Positions 1 to 11,948 of a stretch of 64,000 nt of DNA are shown piece by piece. Every line of letters begins with the position of its first letter. The stretch's first letter is position 1. The DNA lies in contig JALGQZ010000004.1 of assembly GCA_023105745.1 (NCBI GenBank), forward strand, positions 31,927,816 through 31,991,815, read 5' to 3'. The notes under the pieces were generated by a model that did no database searches, was not told where the DNA came from, and saw only the letters and a list, made by a program, of their open reading frames with translations. Position numbers and translations under genes: made by a program. Source of the stretch: Austropuccinia psidii (taxonomy: Eukaryota; Basidiomycota; Pucciniomycetes; Pucciniales; Sphaerophragmiaceae).

Positions 1-1
1 C

Positions 2-2176
2 TTACCTGACTTTGAACTACCATTCAAGTTATATATAGATGCAGCATGCAGTCAAGGCCTAGGAGCAGCCCTTCACCAAAGACAAATTGTGGATGGTGAA
101 CCAAGAGAAGGTGTAATATGTTACATCTCCAGGCAGCTAAAAGATTCAGAAGCCAGGTATGGGGCCACCCAGACAGAATGTCTATGTCTAGTCTGGGCTC
201 TGGAAAAACTCCATTATTAATTGGAGGGTGCAGTCTTTGAAGTCTATACAGACTGCACAGCCTTGAAGTCTTTACTAAACATGAAGACTACTAATAGACA
301 CATGCTGAGATGGCAAATAGCCATCCAGGAGTATAAAGGGAACATGACCATCATATACAAGGAAGGTAAAAGCCATACCAATGCAGATGGCCTTAGCAGA
401 TGGCCACTAGACAATGTCAAAAGCAATCCAGCTTATGACCCTGAAGTTGCTGCAAAAATTCCTATCCATTTTATGGAAATAGATAGGAAGAAGAGCTTCA
501 GATTCTCTGAATGGGCACCAGGGAGTGGTACCCTTGACAGTGGGAACACTGATTCAGAAGAGACAGAAACCCCCATACTGGGAATAAGTTCCTCAGAACT
601 GCACAATGAATTTTTCAATGCAGTACTGAAATCTTATGCTAAACACAAACAGTGTAGCATACTACTCCAGCTCCTTCAACAAAAATACAGGAGCCCAGAA
701 CTGGAAACCCAGCTGGAGGAACCCTGGTTGAGGGCCTATAAGGACAATAAATTCTTCCTTATAGATGGCCTGATTTATCACAGAGAAAAGCACACCAGTG
801 CACTCACAGTAATAGGCAGAGACCACATCTCTTTAATCCTGCAGGAATGCCATGACTGCCCCTATATGGGACACATGAGTGAGGACAGGACTAAGGAGAG
901 GGTAGCAAGCACAGCTTGGTGGCCCAAGTGGGAGCAAGAGTTGAGTGAATACATCAACACTTGTGAAAGATGCCAAAAGGAAAATAGAAAACATGGGAAG
1001 AAATATGGGTTGCTTCAACACATAGAAGAACCCAAACACCCATGGGAAACCATCAAAATGGACTGGGTCACAGGACTTGTCCCAGGAGGCAAAGAAAACT
1101 ACAATGCCTGCTTAATCATAGTTGATAGGTTCAGCAAGAGCATGAGATGTCTACCATGCCATAAAGAGGACACAGCCATGGACACTGCTCTGTTATTTTG
1201 GAATAACATCATATCCACCTGTGGAGTCCCTAAGATCATAATTAGTGACAGGGACCCAAAATTCACATCTGAATTTTGGACCAATTTATATGACATGCTT
1301 GGCACCAAGCTTGCTTTTTCCACAGCTTACCATCCACAAACAGATGGCCTAGCTGAGAGGATGATCCAAACAATGGAGGACATCCTCAGGAGGTTCTGTG
1401 CCTATGGCATGGAATACAAGGACCATGAGGGATATACCCATGATTGGGTCACCCTCTTACCAGCAGTCCAACTGGCTTATAATACAAGCCAGCACTCTAC
1501 CACAGGAAAAACACCTGCATTGGTAGAGAAAGGGTGGAATCCCCTGTTACCTGTGGATCACTTGAAGAAAAATCTTCTGACCATCCACCCCACAGCCAAA
1601 GACTTCCATGATATGTGGAAGAAAGCCTGTGATACTGTTGCCAAATGCATAGCTGAGGCCAAAGAGTATAATAAGCAAAGGTGGGACAAATCACATATGG
1701 AACCTGACTTCAAGGAAGGGGACCAGGTGTTAGTGTCTACACTGAACTTTAACAATCTCAAAGGACCCAAGAAAATGAGAGACTCATTTGTAGGGCCCTT
1801 CATTATCATTAAGTTGATAGGGAAGAATGCAGTAGAGGTCAAGCTCACTGAGGAGATTTCTACGAAACACCCAGTCTTTCCAGTAAGCCTGGTCAAACCA
1901 TACTTCCAAACAGAGGAGGATAAATTCCCCTCCAGGAAGAAGAACACCACTCCACCAGAAATAGTGGAAGTAGAAGACTCTCCTGGACCTGTGAGTAAAA
2001 TCATCAGGGCCAGAAAAATCAGACTTAATGGGAAGGATCAGAGACAATATCTAGTCAGATTCAAGAACCAGACAGCTGACAAAGACAAATGGTTGGCAGA
2101 GGATGCCATACCAGATGGGAACCTCCATTTAAGGAGATTCAGAGCCTCTAGGAGGACTGAACAGTCTCATCAATGA
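2..2176 (+). pseudogene. Family B pol: RNase H - integrase - chromodomain, one in-frame stop
   Basis: This is the C-terminal part of a Gag-Pol polyprotein that makes and integrates element cDNA. Reading frame 2 opens with the RNase H segment LPFKLYIDA and continues to the TGA at 2174-2176. A TAA at 218-220 interrupts it where related copies have Phe (KLNYFLEG); the rest of the frame is open. RNase H acidic positions are seen in [11 protein letters not shown] and [10 protein letters not shown]. The integrase zinc-binding histidines and cysteines lie in [10 protein letters not shown] and TCERCQ. The catalytic triad is MDWV, SDRD and AERM, with 35 residues between the last two acids (DD35E). The C-terminus ([20 protein letters not shown]) looks like a chromodomain, the module that steers chromoviruses to marked chromatin. 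It ends 24 bases before the LTR. Confidence 0.88.
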
Positions 2177-2182
2177 TGAGCC

Positions 2183-2200
2183 TTTTTTAGAGGGAGGGTA
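2183..2200 (+). other. Polypurine tract of B1
   Basis: A T-run followed by the purine run AGAGGGAGGG lies directly before the LTR start TGTCAGCC. This is the usual position for the primer of plus-strand cDNA synthesis. Confidence 0.75.
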
Positions 2201-3611
2201 TGTCAGCCTGTGACTCAAAACCAGAGCACAAGCATGACAGCCAAAATACCATAAACCAATGGTATAGCCAAAATACCACCAAAACATGGAACTGAGCCAA
2301 ATTAGCTCATAAGGTATCAAAAGGAAGAGGAAACTCACCTCTTCCTGAAAATATAAGTCCCATCACCATAGGACAAGAAATAACAAAGTTATTCCTGCTC
2401 AAAGTTAGTGCTGAGCATAAACCTTAATTTTCACCTCTCATCTAAAATCTAGAAGGAGAGGCTTAACCCCATCAAATGGGTACTCAAAATGAAGCTCTAA
2501 GCCAGGGCTATCCAATGGTACCAGCCAAACTGAGCTAGCACCAGTATTACTTGAGTTATCGTCAAATTCAGACCAAATAAGGGTGAACAAAACATTCACC
2601 TCTCATCTAACTTTTACAGTTTTAGTGTGAGATACCTGAAGTGGGGTCTTTTTGGAAAGAGCACAATCAGGGATATCTGATGGTGCCATCCATTTCCTCA
2701 TAACGCAACTACAACAGAAGTTATTGGCCAAACAAGCTTAATACAGCTTTTGACCAGACCACACCAATGTACAAAAATACTTGTACATGGGATAACTTTG
2801 TCAAGTTGGGTACTATTGTGTAGAGCCCATACAGGGCTATTCAATGAACCAACTTTGAGCTTGATATCTCAAAAACTGACAGAGTTATGACCATTTTAAG
2901 GTCAAAATCCCACCTGCTGTCAGATACAGCCTTACCATGGGATAATATCCCATAACCATGAATATGAGGTGTCAAATAGACAAAGAAGCATGTATTTACT
3001 TCAATACCTCATATGTCAGTCAATAATGGGGTCCCATACAGTTTCTGTACAGCATTCTACGCATCATACACGTCAGAATCAGGCTGTGAGGTCCCCAGAT
3101 GAAAATTTTCACCCTGTATTGGGGAAAACTGCCCAGATGTGGTTTCAAAACCACATCTGAGCCCAATACAGGGTTTACAGGCTGTTTGCAAACCACAAGC
3201 CTGTCCTGGAGAGTGAAAAATCTTCACTTCCTCTACATGGAAAGGTCTAGCAGCCTTTCCACCTCAATTTCAGGATAAAAGGAGGGCTTTTTCACAGCCA
3301 AAAACCTTTCCTCATCCTGCTCTTGAATAACCTACGTAGTAAAATGTCAAAAAAAGTTTTACTCTTGGCTAAATAATCAGGTATAATTATAATCTTTAAT
3401 TATTGTAGACTTTATTATTGTAATCCAACAGATAAAGCCTGCACCCAGGGTTCTCAATAGCGCTCACCACCACTATTTCTCAATAGTAGAACCCTTTTAT
3501 CTTATCATAAACCTTTATAAATCTTTTTTTAAATCATTTTCTGCCGTGTCACATACACAGTTAAAGCTGTAATTAGCCTAGTTATACCTTTATCATAGTA
3601 TCATCCTGACA
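2201..3611 (+). repeat. 3' LTR of B1 (family B LTR)
   Basis: The LTR begins TGTCAGCCTG and ends CATCCTGACA. The boundaries are fixed by the polypurine tract on the left, F integrase on the right, and the solo copy at 61812-63249, which is closely similar throughout. It contains inverted repeats at 2767-2788 (ATGTACAA/TTGTACAT), 2937-2951 (TGGGATA/TATCCCA) and 3135-3158. A TATA-like GGATAAAAG lies near 3273. Confidence 0.9.
3135..3158. promoter_or_regulatory. Perfect 11-bp hairpin in the B LTR
   Basis: AGATGTGGTTT is followed by CA and its exact reverse complement. The same hairpin is in the solo B LTR near 62767-62790. It lies about 115 bases upstream of the TATA-like box. It may be a protein-binding palindrome or an RNA structure; which one is not shown by the sequence. 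Confidence 0.6.
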
Positions 3612-4576
3612 TATTCACTAAAGTCTTGCTCCACATTTTTCCACCAGGCCATACTAAAGATTCTTTCTGCAGTTATTTCTTCACTCATGTGTCCCATGAA
3701 AGGAGACATATGTATTATTAGAGAAATATTCTCTCTGTCTACCATTACTAAGGCACTTGTGCATTTTACCCTGCAGTACAGTATTTCATCTATAAGGAAA
3801 CACTTTTTATCCTTAAAGCTATAAATCCATGGTTCTTCCAATGGACTTTCCATTTCTTAGCTTCTGTACTTTTGTTTTGATAGTTGTTTTGATATGCTAC
3901 ATTTTTGTGTTTTCTGTATGATGACTGCAATGATTTGAAGAATTATGTATTCAGGTTTGAAGATCTGATTACTAATATGGGTAGATCTTTATGTTCTTCA
4001 AATCTTTGTGCTGGATTTGATAGGTAGTTCTGTAATTCCCAATTTGACAATTTGAAGTTTCTTTTTCCTGTCTATTTCCATATATTGTATGGGTGTTTTA
4101 GCCCCATTTTCTGAATCATAAGCTGGATTTTCTTGATAATTCCTTAATGGCCATCTACTGAGGCCATATGCAGTGGTATGAATCTTACCTTCTCTGTAGA
4201 TATTGATCATGTTTCCTCTATACTATTGTATAGCTATTTCCCACCTGAGCATGTGTCTTTTTGTTGTTTTCCTATTTAAAAGTGACTTGAGGTCTGTGCA
4301 TTCAGTGAATACTTCAAATAATTCTCCTTCTAAGTAGTAAGAAAGCTTTTACAATGTCCATGCTAGGAAGAGAAATTCTGTTTCAATAGCTGCATACCTA
4401 GCTTCTTAATCTTTCAGTTGTCTGCATATGTAGCATATTACTCCTTCTTTGGGTACCCTATCCACTAATTGTCTTTGGAGGAGTGCTTCGTTTAGTCCTT
4501 GGATGAATGGTAAATCTCTATACAACTTAAATAGTAGTTCAAAGTCAGGCATCATTAAGAAAGGCTCATGATTCAG
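3612..4576 (-). pseudogene. F RNase H - integrase fragment
   Basis: The minus-strand reading gives the RNase H end (REGKIHTTAYGLSRWPL, then YMEIDRKK near 4070-4095) and the start of integrase (LEEPWIYSFKDKKCFLID, GHMSEEITAERIFSMAWW) down to 3612. Stops and frameshifts separate the pieces, and parts of the zinc-binding region are lost. The YIDA-type start of RNase H appears as KLYRD near 4515. It joins the RT half at 6383 once the solo LTR is removed. Confidence 0.8.
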
Positions 4577-6382
4577 TGCAAGCCTTAGAGGTATTTTCAT
4601 ATACCCAAAAGACCACAAATAACAAGATAAGATATAAATATAAATAAAATAAATTTATTTATATTATCACAATGAAAATTAAAATATAAATAAAAATTTA
4701 TATACAAAAATAAAAATTTAATTATTATTTAAAATAAAAATTACATTACATTTTAAAATTGTGAAAATGCATTTTTACTTGAAAAAATTAAGTAAAAATG
4801 AATTTTTAATAAAATTGATGAAATTGAGATATTTTTCGTAAAAAATTACATAAAACGTATTATAACTTTTTATCCAATAAATAAACTTACAAAAATCACT
4901 TCACCATTGGATTCCTCATAAAAAATAAGGTGGGGTCACCTCTGGGTAAAATTTCTGTAACTCAACTCTAAATAAGCTTAAATTAAGTTTAAGTATTTTC
5001 TGTACCAAAGTTAAAAATCCTCAAAACCTTAAATTGATTCACACCACATGTGGTGTTAACCATCAATTTTTGTGTTAAAATTCAGGTGTTGTGTGTAGTT
5101 TAGAAGTTATGAGGAATTGAAGTATTTGAAATTGAAATGTCAAAATGTGCATGTGTATTACATAAGCAAACTGTAATTTACATATGAGGTATCAATTATT
5201 ACAGTTTTTTACTGTCAAAATCAATTGAATTGTATGTGTAAATTACAAGTGTATTACATGATGAGGAATCAAAGAAAAAATAAATTGGAAAGATTGATTC
5301 TGGGGGGAAAAGGCACTCTAGCTCCAAGGGGGAGCCAGACAACCAGAATACTTTCTGACAGGCATGGGATGTCAAAATACACGCAAAGGTTCATCACTTT
5401 TGGCCTGGAATTGCATCATAGGGTCTGTGACTCAATTGATGATGAGGTTTTGATACCAACCAGGGCAGTTTTAACTATTGCCAAGAGGGTAAAACTACCC
5501 TTAAGTTAAAACAATCTTAGTAAAAACAGTTTTAACTGATTTCTACTCCTCTTACACACATTCTGACGTGTTTTGAAAGCTCTAGACCAGGTATTACTAT
5601 AGTAATGGCTGATTTCAGGGTCTAAAATGGCTAAAACCAGCCCTTTGTTTGGTCTAAACCAGGGTTGAATGAGGCCATAATTGGCTTTTCTGTTTTCAGA
5701 GTGTTTTCCACGAATGACTAGAGTAAAATTTACTTTTGGAGTGAGAAAATTGATGGCTATAAAAGAATGTCTTGTTTGCCCCACTTTTCTCTTCATGTTA
5801 GAATCTTTGCTTTTATAATTAGCTTAAACATTGTTAAACCAATAAATAAAAGAATCCAACCACCCTTTCTAAGTAATTTTAAACCTTTTAAACCCATGAA
5901 AAATTCATTCTAATCACTTTTTGTAACTCTTATAATCATTTTTACCCCTTGAACCACCCCATAAGTGAATTAAAGCATCTTTCATCACTGTTAACTTTGT
6001 CACTTTGTTTCCAAATTCACTCTGGTCACTTTTAGGAATGTTTTCTCTTTAAATATATTTCTTAAAGACTTTTTTAATTAAATGATTGCTTGCAGTTCTT
6101 TGCTCAATTCATTTTAATTGAAATTTCTCTTGAAGAAATTTCTCTTGTAGCCTTAAATATCACTTATACAGTATTTTTGGATATATTTTTATTGTTGGTA
6201 AAACAATAAATCTTCATAATATTATTGTTTCATACTTATAAATTTAGAAACAATAAAATTGGTGTGTTTTCTCTTAAAAATACTATTTCATACTATTGTT
6301 TAATTATATTTTACCTTATACAGATTTTGAGTACAGGAAAAGTACTTGACTTTTAATCAAAGTCTCATATCCACACCTTACA
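4577..6382 (+). repeat. Solo LTR of family A inside F
   Basis: About 1806 bases, starting TGCAAGCCTTAGAGG (TGTGAGCC in other copies) and ending CCACACCTTACA. It is alignable along its whole length with the LTRs of A1, A2a and X, including TATA-like GGCTATAAAAG near 5754. F coding sequence resumes on both sides (NHEPFLMMPDFE left, SLYKLCSKDVVFE right, on the minus strand). The flanks share CAG, so the original 5-base duplication is blurred by small changes at the left edge. Confidence 0.85.
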
Positions 6383-9300
6383 CAGTTCATGTTTGATCTT
6401 TTCAAATGCATCCCTCCTTGCTTTTGTAATTTCAAAGACTACATCCTTTGAACATAATTTGTATAGGCTACTGGTAATATGTCCAAAGTTCTTTATGTTA
6501 CTTCTATAGTAACTGGCAATACCCAGAAATGATTTCATCTCTTTTATTTTTTGGGGTACTTATTTTTTCAGTGATGCAGCTACTTTATCCTGGTCTATGG
6601 CTAAACTCATGATTTAAACCTTATTTCCTAGTGTCAATTGCTCCTGTTGGCCAAAGCTGCACTTTTTGAGAGAAAGTTTAATATTGATTGGTGTGCATTT
6701 TCTCAATACTCTGTCAATCTTTCTCACATGCTATTTCAATGTTTCTGAGTTAACAATGATATCCTCAATTTAAACTACCATCCACCCTTCCATTATTTCT
6801 TCTTGATATATGGTGTGCATCATTCTTTGAAAATGGGCTGGTGCAGTTTTGATGACAAATGTTATTCTAGTATATTCATAAATGTCCATATGAAATCAAA
6901 TTTTTAGTAGCTTGATAGTATTTTATTTCACTAAATTTTGGTGAAAATCTTTCATGTAATCCATCTTTGTTAGGAACTTGGTTTTTTCCAGTTTGTCCAT
7001 ATCATTGGGTATTAATGGGATAGTGTAGCTATCTGCTTTAGTATATTTGCTCAGGCAGCCGAAGTCTCCACAAAGTCTGTATTTTCCATCATTCCAAGCT
7101 ATCGGGAACGGTGTAATGACTTCTACTATCTCTTCGTGTCCTATCTTCCTTATTACCCCCATTTCTAAGAGCTAATTGATGTGTTTCTAAAGTTCTTCCC
7201 TAGTCTCCAGGCTAGCTGGGTATGTTGGTCTGCTGAGCATAGCTGGATAGGGTCCCTCTAAATCAAGATACAATTATATATAATGTACTTTAATTTTTCC
7301 TAGGGGCTCATCCCCAATTTCAAAAGCTTCCCTGTTCTTTCTTAGTACTTTGAGTAAGTTGAGTTTAATCTTAATAGTGCATGGTGTTCCATATTGGGCT
7401 TCTTTGAAGTCTTCCAAGAGGTTCTTAAGGATTTTATTATTTGTCATGTGATTGATGTCAAAGTAGAACTTCTTATCTGTGTTTGTTCCCATTGCAAAGT
7501 ATCTGTTCTTACTATTACAGATATCCAGGCCATACATTCTTTGGTATTCTGTCCCCAAAAGGACTCTTTGTACTTGTGAATTCTCTAAGACTAAAAATTC
7601 AGGTTTTATTCTGATATTAACCTTTTTGTGTGGGAGAATTATCTATTTGACAATTTTCCCCGGGGAACTCATTCTTCCTGATGTACGTTTGAAGTTCCTT
7701 GCTTTTGTGGGGATTGGTTCTTCTTCCCATTTGGGGAAGTGATCCTTCAGATACCCTTTTGATACTATGGAGAAACTAGCCCCTGTGTCAAATAACATGG
7801 GTTGCTTTCAGGATTCAATGTAAACTTTCAATTTTGTGGGTGTTTCATGAATGGATCCCATCTCCTTCTTTGGTGTTACCAGCAATGTTTTTGCATACAG
7901 TGTGTTTCTAAAGAGCTCTTTGTCTATTGTTACTTGTGGAATCCTAAGTCTAATTGGATGTCCTGGATGTCCAGTGAGGTTTATTCATTAAATTCCACTA
8001 TATCCTCTTTTATGCATTGAGATTCACCCTTTGAATATGCTCTGATGCCATTCCCCATTATTTCAGAATCAGATTTGTCACTTACTGGTTCTTCTGATTC
8101 CTCATCAATGGAATATATCTTCTTTTTGGGTTTTGTACAATTGTTTGCATAATGGTCTGGTGATCCACAGTTGTGGCACACAAGTTTCTTTTTTTGGGGT
8201 TCTCTCCATCTATCTTTGTGGGTTTCTATGACTTAAGACTTGTTTTTTTCCTTGAAGTTTGCTTTGTAGGATGTTTACCTCCCAATAGAGGTTTTTTCTT
8301 ACATTTTATATGAAATTTTCTATGTCATCAATGCTGCTGGTTTTGCTTCATCTTCATTTTACTGCATGTTCCAAATATCCTGGTAGTTTTTTCAGGGTTT
8401 TATGATTTTGCATCTCTATTGTCATATTGGTATCAATGGATTTGAGTATTTTTGTCTGCTTAAGGCACCATTCATATGGGTCTTTCTCTGTGGAGTATTT
8501 ATCACTTTCAAAGGAAATGGTATTTTTCCAAATCAAAATTCCATTACTATAGTTGTGTATAAGCTGGTTCCTCAACCATGACAAGCTTTTTTGGCGATGT
8601 ATTTCTTTCATTTCAGTATACTCTATGTTTGCATGGCCTCTGAATGTAGTGTTGATTCTTGTGATCCAGTAGTATTGTATCTTTGGGACATAAAAAGAGA
8701 GTCCATCAATGTAATCAATGATCTACATGTGGTCATACTCTCTAACTCCTGAGCATTCTGGCCAATTTACCACTTCTGGTGATTGTTGAGGTGCTTGAGT
8801 CTCTCATTAACTGAGATATTCACCATCTTGGTAGATTGAATGTGATCTCAACATTGGGTCCTGGTATTCATGTTCCTGTGTCCGATTTATCCTCTTCTTT
8901 TATTTGCTGAGAGGTATGGGTGATGGGTTCATCACCCTGTGCTAGGGGGAAAGGATTTTCCTCTTCTTTCTCATAGAGGTAATCAATCTGTTTTCCAAGA
9001 TCATCCTGCTGTTGTTAGAAATTTCTCAGATCCCTCCTCACAATTTGGTTCTCCTCTAATATTGAATTCAACTGTCTTTTGGTTTTCTCAAATTCTGTCC
9101 AATTTAGCTAGATTTGAGTTTAAGTCTTTGATCAATGTTGCTTGGAAAGAATTTTCTTGCTTAAGTGTTTTCATTTATTTCCTCATCTTCTATGAGGTCT
9201 CATGTGTCCATTCCATGAATTGGCTCAATTTGGCTGATGTGAATTTATTATTCACAGGCCCATTGTTCCCAAAGTCATGAGTATGAAAGGTATGTTCAGT

Positions 9301-10430
9301 CATTAGCTCAGGAAAAATTTCTTCTGAGATAGTAATACTATTTTGGGGGACAACTATTTTTTCCCTTTGTGTACCTCTTGGACTAAATCCCTCAGTTTCT
9401 TCATCAAGGGGTCTCCCTTGGGATCCTTGTCTTGTGCTGGAAACTATCAGGGATGACCGGTTAGCTTTTGATGGAGTTTCCCTTGGCTTGGAAGGCCTGG
9501 AACTGTTGGTTTGTTGTGGGAAAAATGGAATTTCTTCTCTCACATCTTGGGGTACCTGAATCTGACTGGGTGCTTCCATGTGCCAATATTTCTCTATGGC
9601 TTGTATGGCTGCCTTTTTCTCTTTGATTCTGGTTTCTCTTTATTCTGAGAGCTTGAAAATCCTGTTGGGATTCCAAGTTTTCATTTATTTCATGAGATCC
9701 ATACAAACCATTTGCTTAAGACAGATCTTCTGGGCTGTTATTCCCACATCTGCACATGATGCTGCCATACTGAGCATTTTGTTGTCCATGATTGATGTAA
9801 ATAGATCTTTCAGGAGTTTTTGAATTTTTATGACCTTCTCTACATCTGTCCAATCCCATGGTTGGACTTCTGGGTTGAATTTGATATGGAATAAGACCTT
9901 GGGAAGTGGTTCCCTTTTGGTAAGTCCTTTGTTGGTCATTTGGTCATTTGATTGGTTGTATTCTTCCTTTGTGTCTTCTTGGCCAGTGTTCTGGTTAGTT
10001 TATTGAGAATCTGAGATCTCTAAGAAGTGGAGGTGTGATGTTAACAATGTTAAAAACTGACAGACAAGAAAAACCTATTTATTACTCAAGGCTTGTTTAC
10101 CTTTGGCAGGCCCTTGTACAAATATATGATCTATACTCTTTGGAAATTTTCCTTTAAGGTTTAAAGCTGAGTTGATAACAGTTATTTTCTGCTTCTCAAC
10201 TTTCTTTGGTGATCTGATTAGTTTTTTGGCACTTTTCTGGGTCTCTTGGCTCTTGGTACAGCTAGGGGTGTCCACATTTTTGAGTTTATGGCCACCTTAC
10301 TGTGTATTTTTTTCTTGCCTTTGGATTTTGGAAGTGCCTCTCTGTCTTCTGAGGCTGTCACAGATGTGTCTCCTTGTGACTGGGTCTCAAGTGGAATATA
10401 ATATTTTCCCACTTTTACAGAAAGAAACAA
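6383..10430 (-). pseudogene. F gag - protease - RT, heavily decayed
   Basis: Minus-strand pieces in order. N-terminal Lys/Pro-rich segments lie near 10430-10075. Gag segments lie near 9939-8354. A zinc knuckle C-X2-C-X4-H-X4-C (CHNCGSPDHYANNC) lies near 8180-8140. The protease has a normal D-T-G (FDTGAS, near 7790-7775), and the ILGxD-like part follows near 7560-7480. RT starts with GVIRKIGHEE and contains LCGDFGCLSKY near 7160-6923. The RT catalytic box near 6772-6762 has degenerated to stop-I-E-D. Many stops and frameshifts make it non-functional. Overlapping open frames near 9190-9706 echo the overlap seen in family A. Confidence 0.75.
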
Positions 10431-11242
10431 TAACTTTTTTATATTGGTTTATGATAAAACAAAATATTTTAATTTACTTCTTCAGTTATTTTTCGTGTTT
10501 TTTTAGTTTTTTTTGGTATTTTTATATTTTTTATAATGGTTTTTTTTGAAATAGAAAGGTTTTGGAGATATTATATATGATTTATAAGTAATAAATGCAA
10601 TATCCAAGTGTTTTGTGAATGATTCACTTGAATATTGTTGTGTTCAAATTTAAAAACACATCAAATTGATTGAAATTTCTAAATTTGATGATTATAAATA
10701 TTATAAAAATAACAATTATGTCTGATACTTGATTATTTATCAAAATATTAAGTTATTACAAGTTTTCCCATCAATTTGAGTGATTTCCTGTTTAAAGAAG
10801 TATTTAATTGAAGTATTTCAATTCAAAAAATAGACAAATTCTTTTATTATTGAATATTTATTGATAATTTATTAATAAATATTGTTTCCTTCCTAAATTT
10901 CACCCACTTTGATGATAGATAAGAGTTTTCATATTGAAATATACTATTTGTACATTAAAATATATTGGAAAATCTAAATAATACTATTGTATTATTATTA
11001 ATTTTGGTGGAAATTGCAATATAATACAGTATTGAGAGTGTATGTAAGCTTCACTCAACAAAAACACATTTCATATGTATATATATTTTTGGAGAATATT
11101 GAAATGATATATAATGTATCAAAATATATTACATTTATAATAACAACTTTTTTTGAAATTTACCCACTATTCTAGGGAAATACCTTAAAATAAAGTGATA
11201 TTACATGTAAATAAGTCCCAAACACATCCAACGAGGTTTAAA
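10431..11242 (-). other. F leader, AT-rich, no gene seen
   Basis: Very AT-rich stretch between the F primer-binding site and the first recognisable F gag segment. No open frame of note on either strand. By position it is the 5' untranslated leader of F, possibly with other debris. Confidence 0.5.
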
Positions 11243-11263
11243 GCCATGGCTAGGCCCCCAAAT
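11243..11263 (-). other. Primer-binding-site-like motif of F
   Basis: On the minus strand the motif TTTGGGGGCCTAGCCATGG follows the LTR end GGACA. The same motif in the same place follows the 5' LTRs of family A (TTTGGGGGCCCAGCCGTG) and C1 (TTTGGGGTCCTGGCTGTG). This identifies the adjacent sequence as a 5' LTR. I cannot name the primer tRNA. Confidence 0.65.
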
Positions 11264-11816
11264 TGTCCAAAAAAGTCCATATAGTAGCTATAAATGTAAA
11301 TACAAGCTAGTATTATGACTGTAACATGTCAAAAATTAATAATCTTAATAATGAAGGTCCTACTGTTCATGTGGTAACAGTGGTAAAGACTCTATTGGAG
11401 ACCTTGATTGAAAAAATCCAATATCTTTTTTCTATTAATAAGTAATAAAATAATTAAGCTTAAATTAAATCTAATATTCTAAGGACACTATTGGTTAATA
11501 ATGGTCTTGTCACATAAGAATAGGAATAATAAGGTAAGATGAGGTTTTTCAGTGAGATGAGTCCCTCTTTTATATCTTTTGGAAACTGTGAAGGTCTTTT
11601 AAGCTCTTCACACTTCTGCAGAGTGAAGGTTTTAACTCTTCAGGATGAATTGTGGTTCTATACCATCAATTCTGACGTGAGTACAGTCAGAATTGTGGTT
11701 TGTAGACCAAAAATGATCATTCTGAATCAATGCAGGGTGAAATAATTTTTCACAGGCCACTTCAGTACTAGTAGAAAGTCTCCTTGGTGTTTTAATGACC
11801 CATATAAGTCATTATG
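11264..11816 (-). repeat. F 5' LTR, partial
   Basis: On the minus strand it follows the B LTR pattern: a hairpin (CAATTCTGAC, 9-base loop, GTCAGAATTG at about 11667-11695), then a TATA-like AGATATAAAAG near 11578, then an AT-rich 3' part ending next to the primer-binding motif. It is cut at 11816 by the inverted-repeat element. A second copy of this LTR type is at the right part of 30243-31342. Confidence 0.65.
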
Positions 11817-11948
11817 GGGGGATTAAGCTTGAAAATACCATGATTTCAAATATTAAGCCAATACTGCTTAGTACAGGTTTAGTACAGACCAGTACCCTGC
11901 AAAACCCTTCCCATCCAGATATATCAGGCAGTTTTTGATATATCAAGA
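11817..11948 (+). repeat. Left terminal inverted repeat
   Basis: Pairs with 13313-13436 in reverse complement at roughly four of five positions, with few gaps. Ends near GATATATCAAGA. Confidence 0.6.

Larger units (their letters stand above)
1..3611 (+). mobile_element. Family B Ty3/gypsy chromovirus, 3' part (B1)
   Basis: The window opens inside the pol gene of an LTR retrotransposon and runs through its polypurine tract and 3' LTR. The 5' LTR and gag lie outside the window. It is inserted in an older minus-strand relative (F): directly after the LTR end at 3611 the sequence is F integrase read on the minus strand. The base run after the LTR is TATTC (3612-3616); the matching left copy would be outside the window. 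Confidence 0.9.
3612..11816 (-). mobile_element. Old B-related gypsy element F, minus strand, interrupted
   Basis: Decayed minus-strand element. Read in its own direction it has a 5' LTR remnant (11816 to 11264), primer-binding site (11263 to 11243), leader, gag, protease, RT, RNase H and integrase. The integrase breaks off at 3612, where B1 inserted. A solo family A LTR (4577-6382) splits RT from RNase H. Its RNase H and integrase resemble B1 more than family A (shared MEIDRKK and MGHMSE segments), so F is an older cousin of B. Confidence 0.8.

Noticed and set aside
2969..3160. 63-codon frame in the B LTR, also at 62601-62792
   Set aside because: It starts at GTG and lies wholly in the LTR, spanning the hairpin. 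Conservation between two LTRs of one family is expected without coding.
5225..5509. 94-codon frame in the solo A LTR, with a minus-strand counterpart at 40423-40782
   Set aside because: Inside LTR sequence and broken in the other A LTRs, including the youngest copy.
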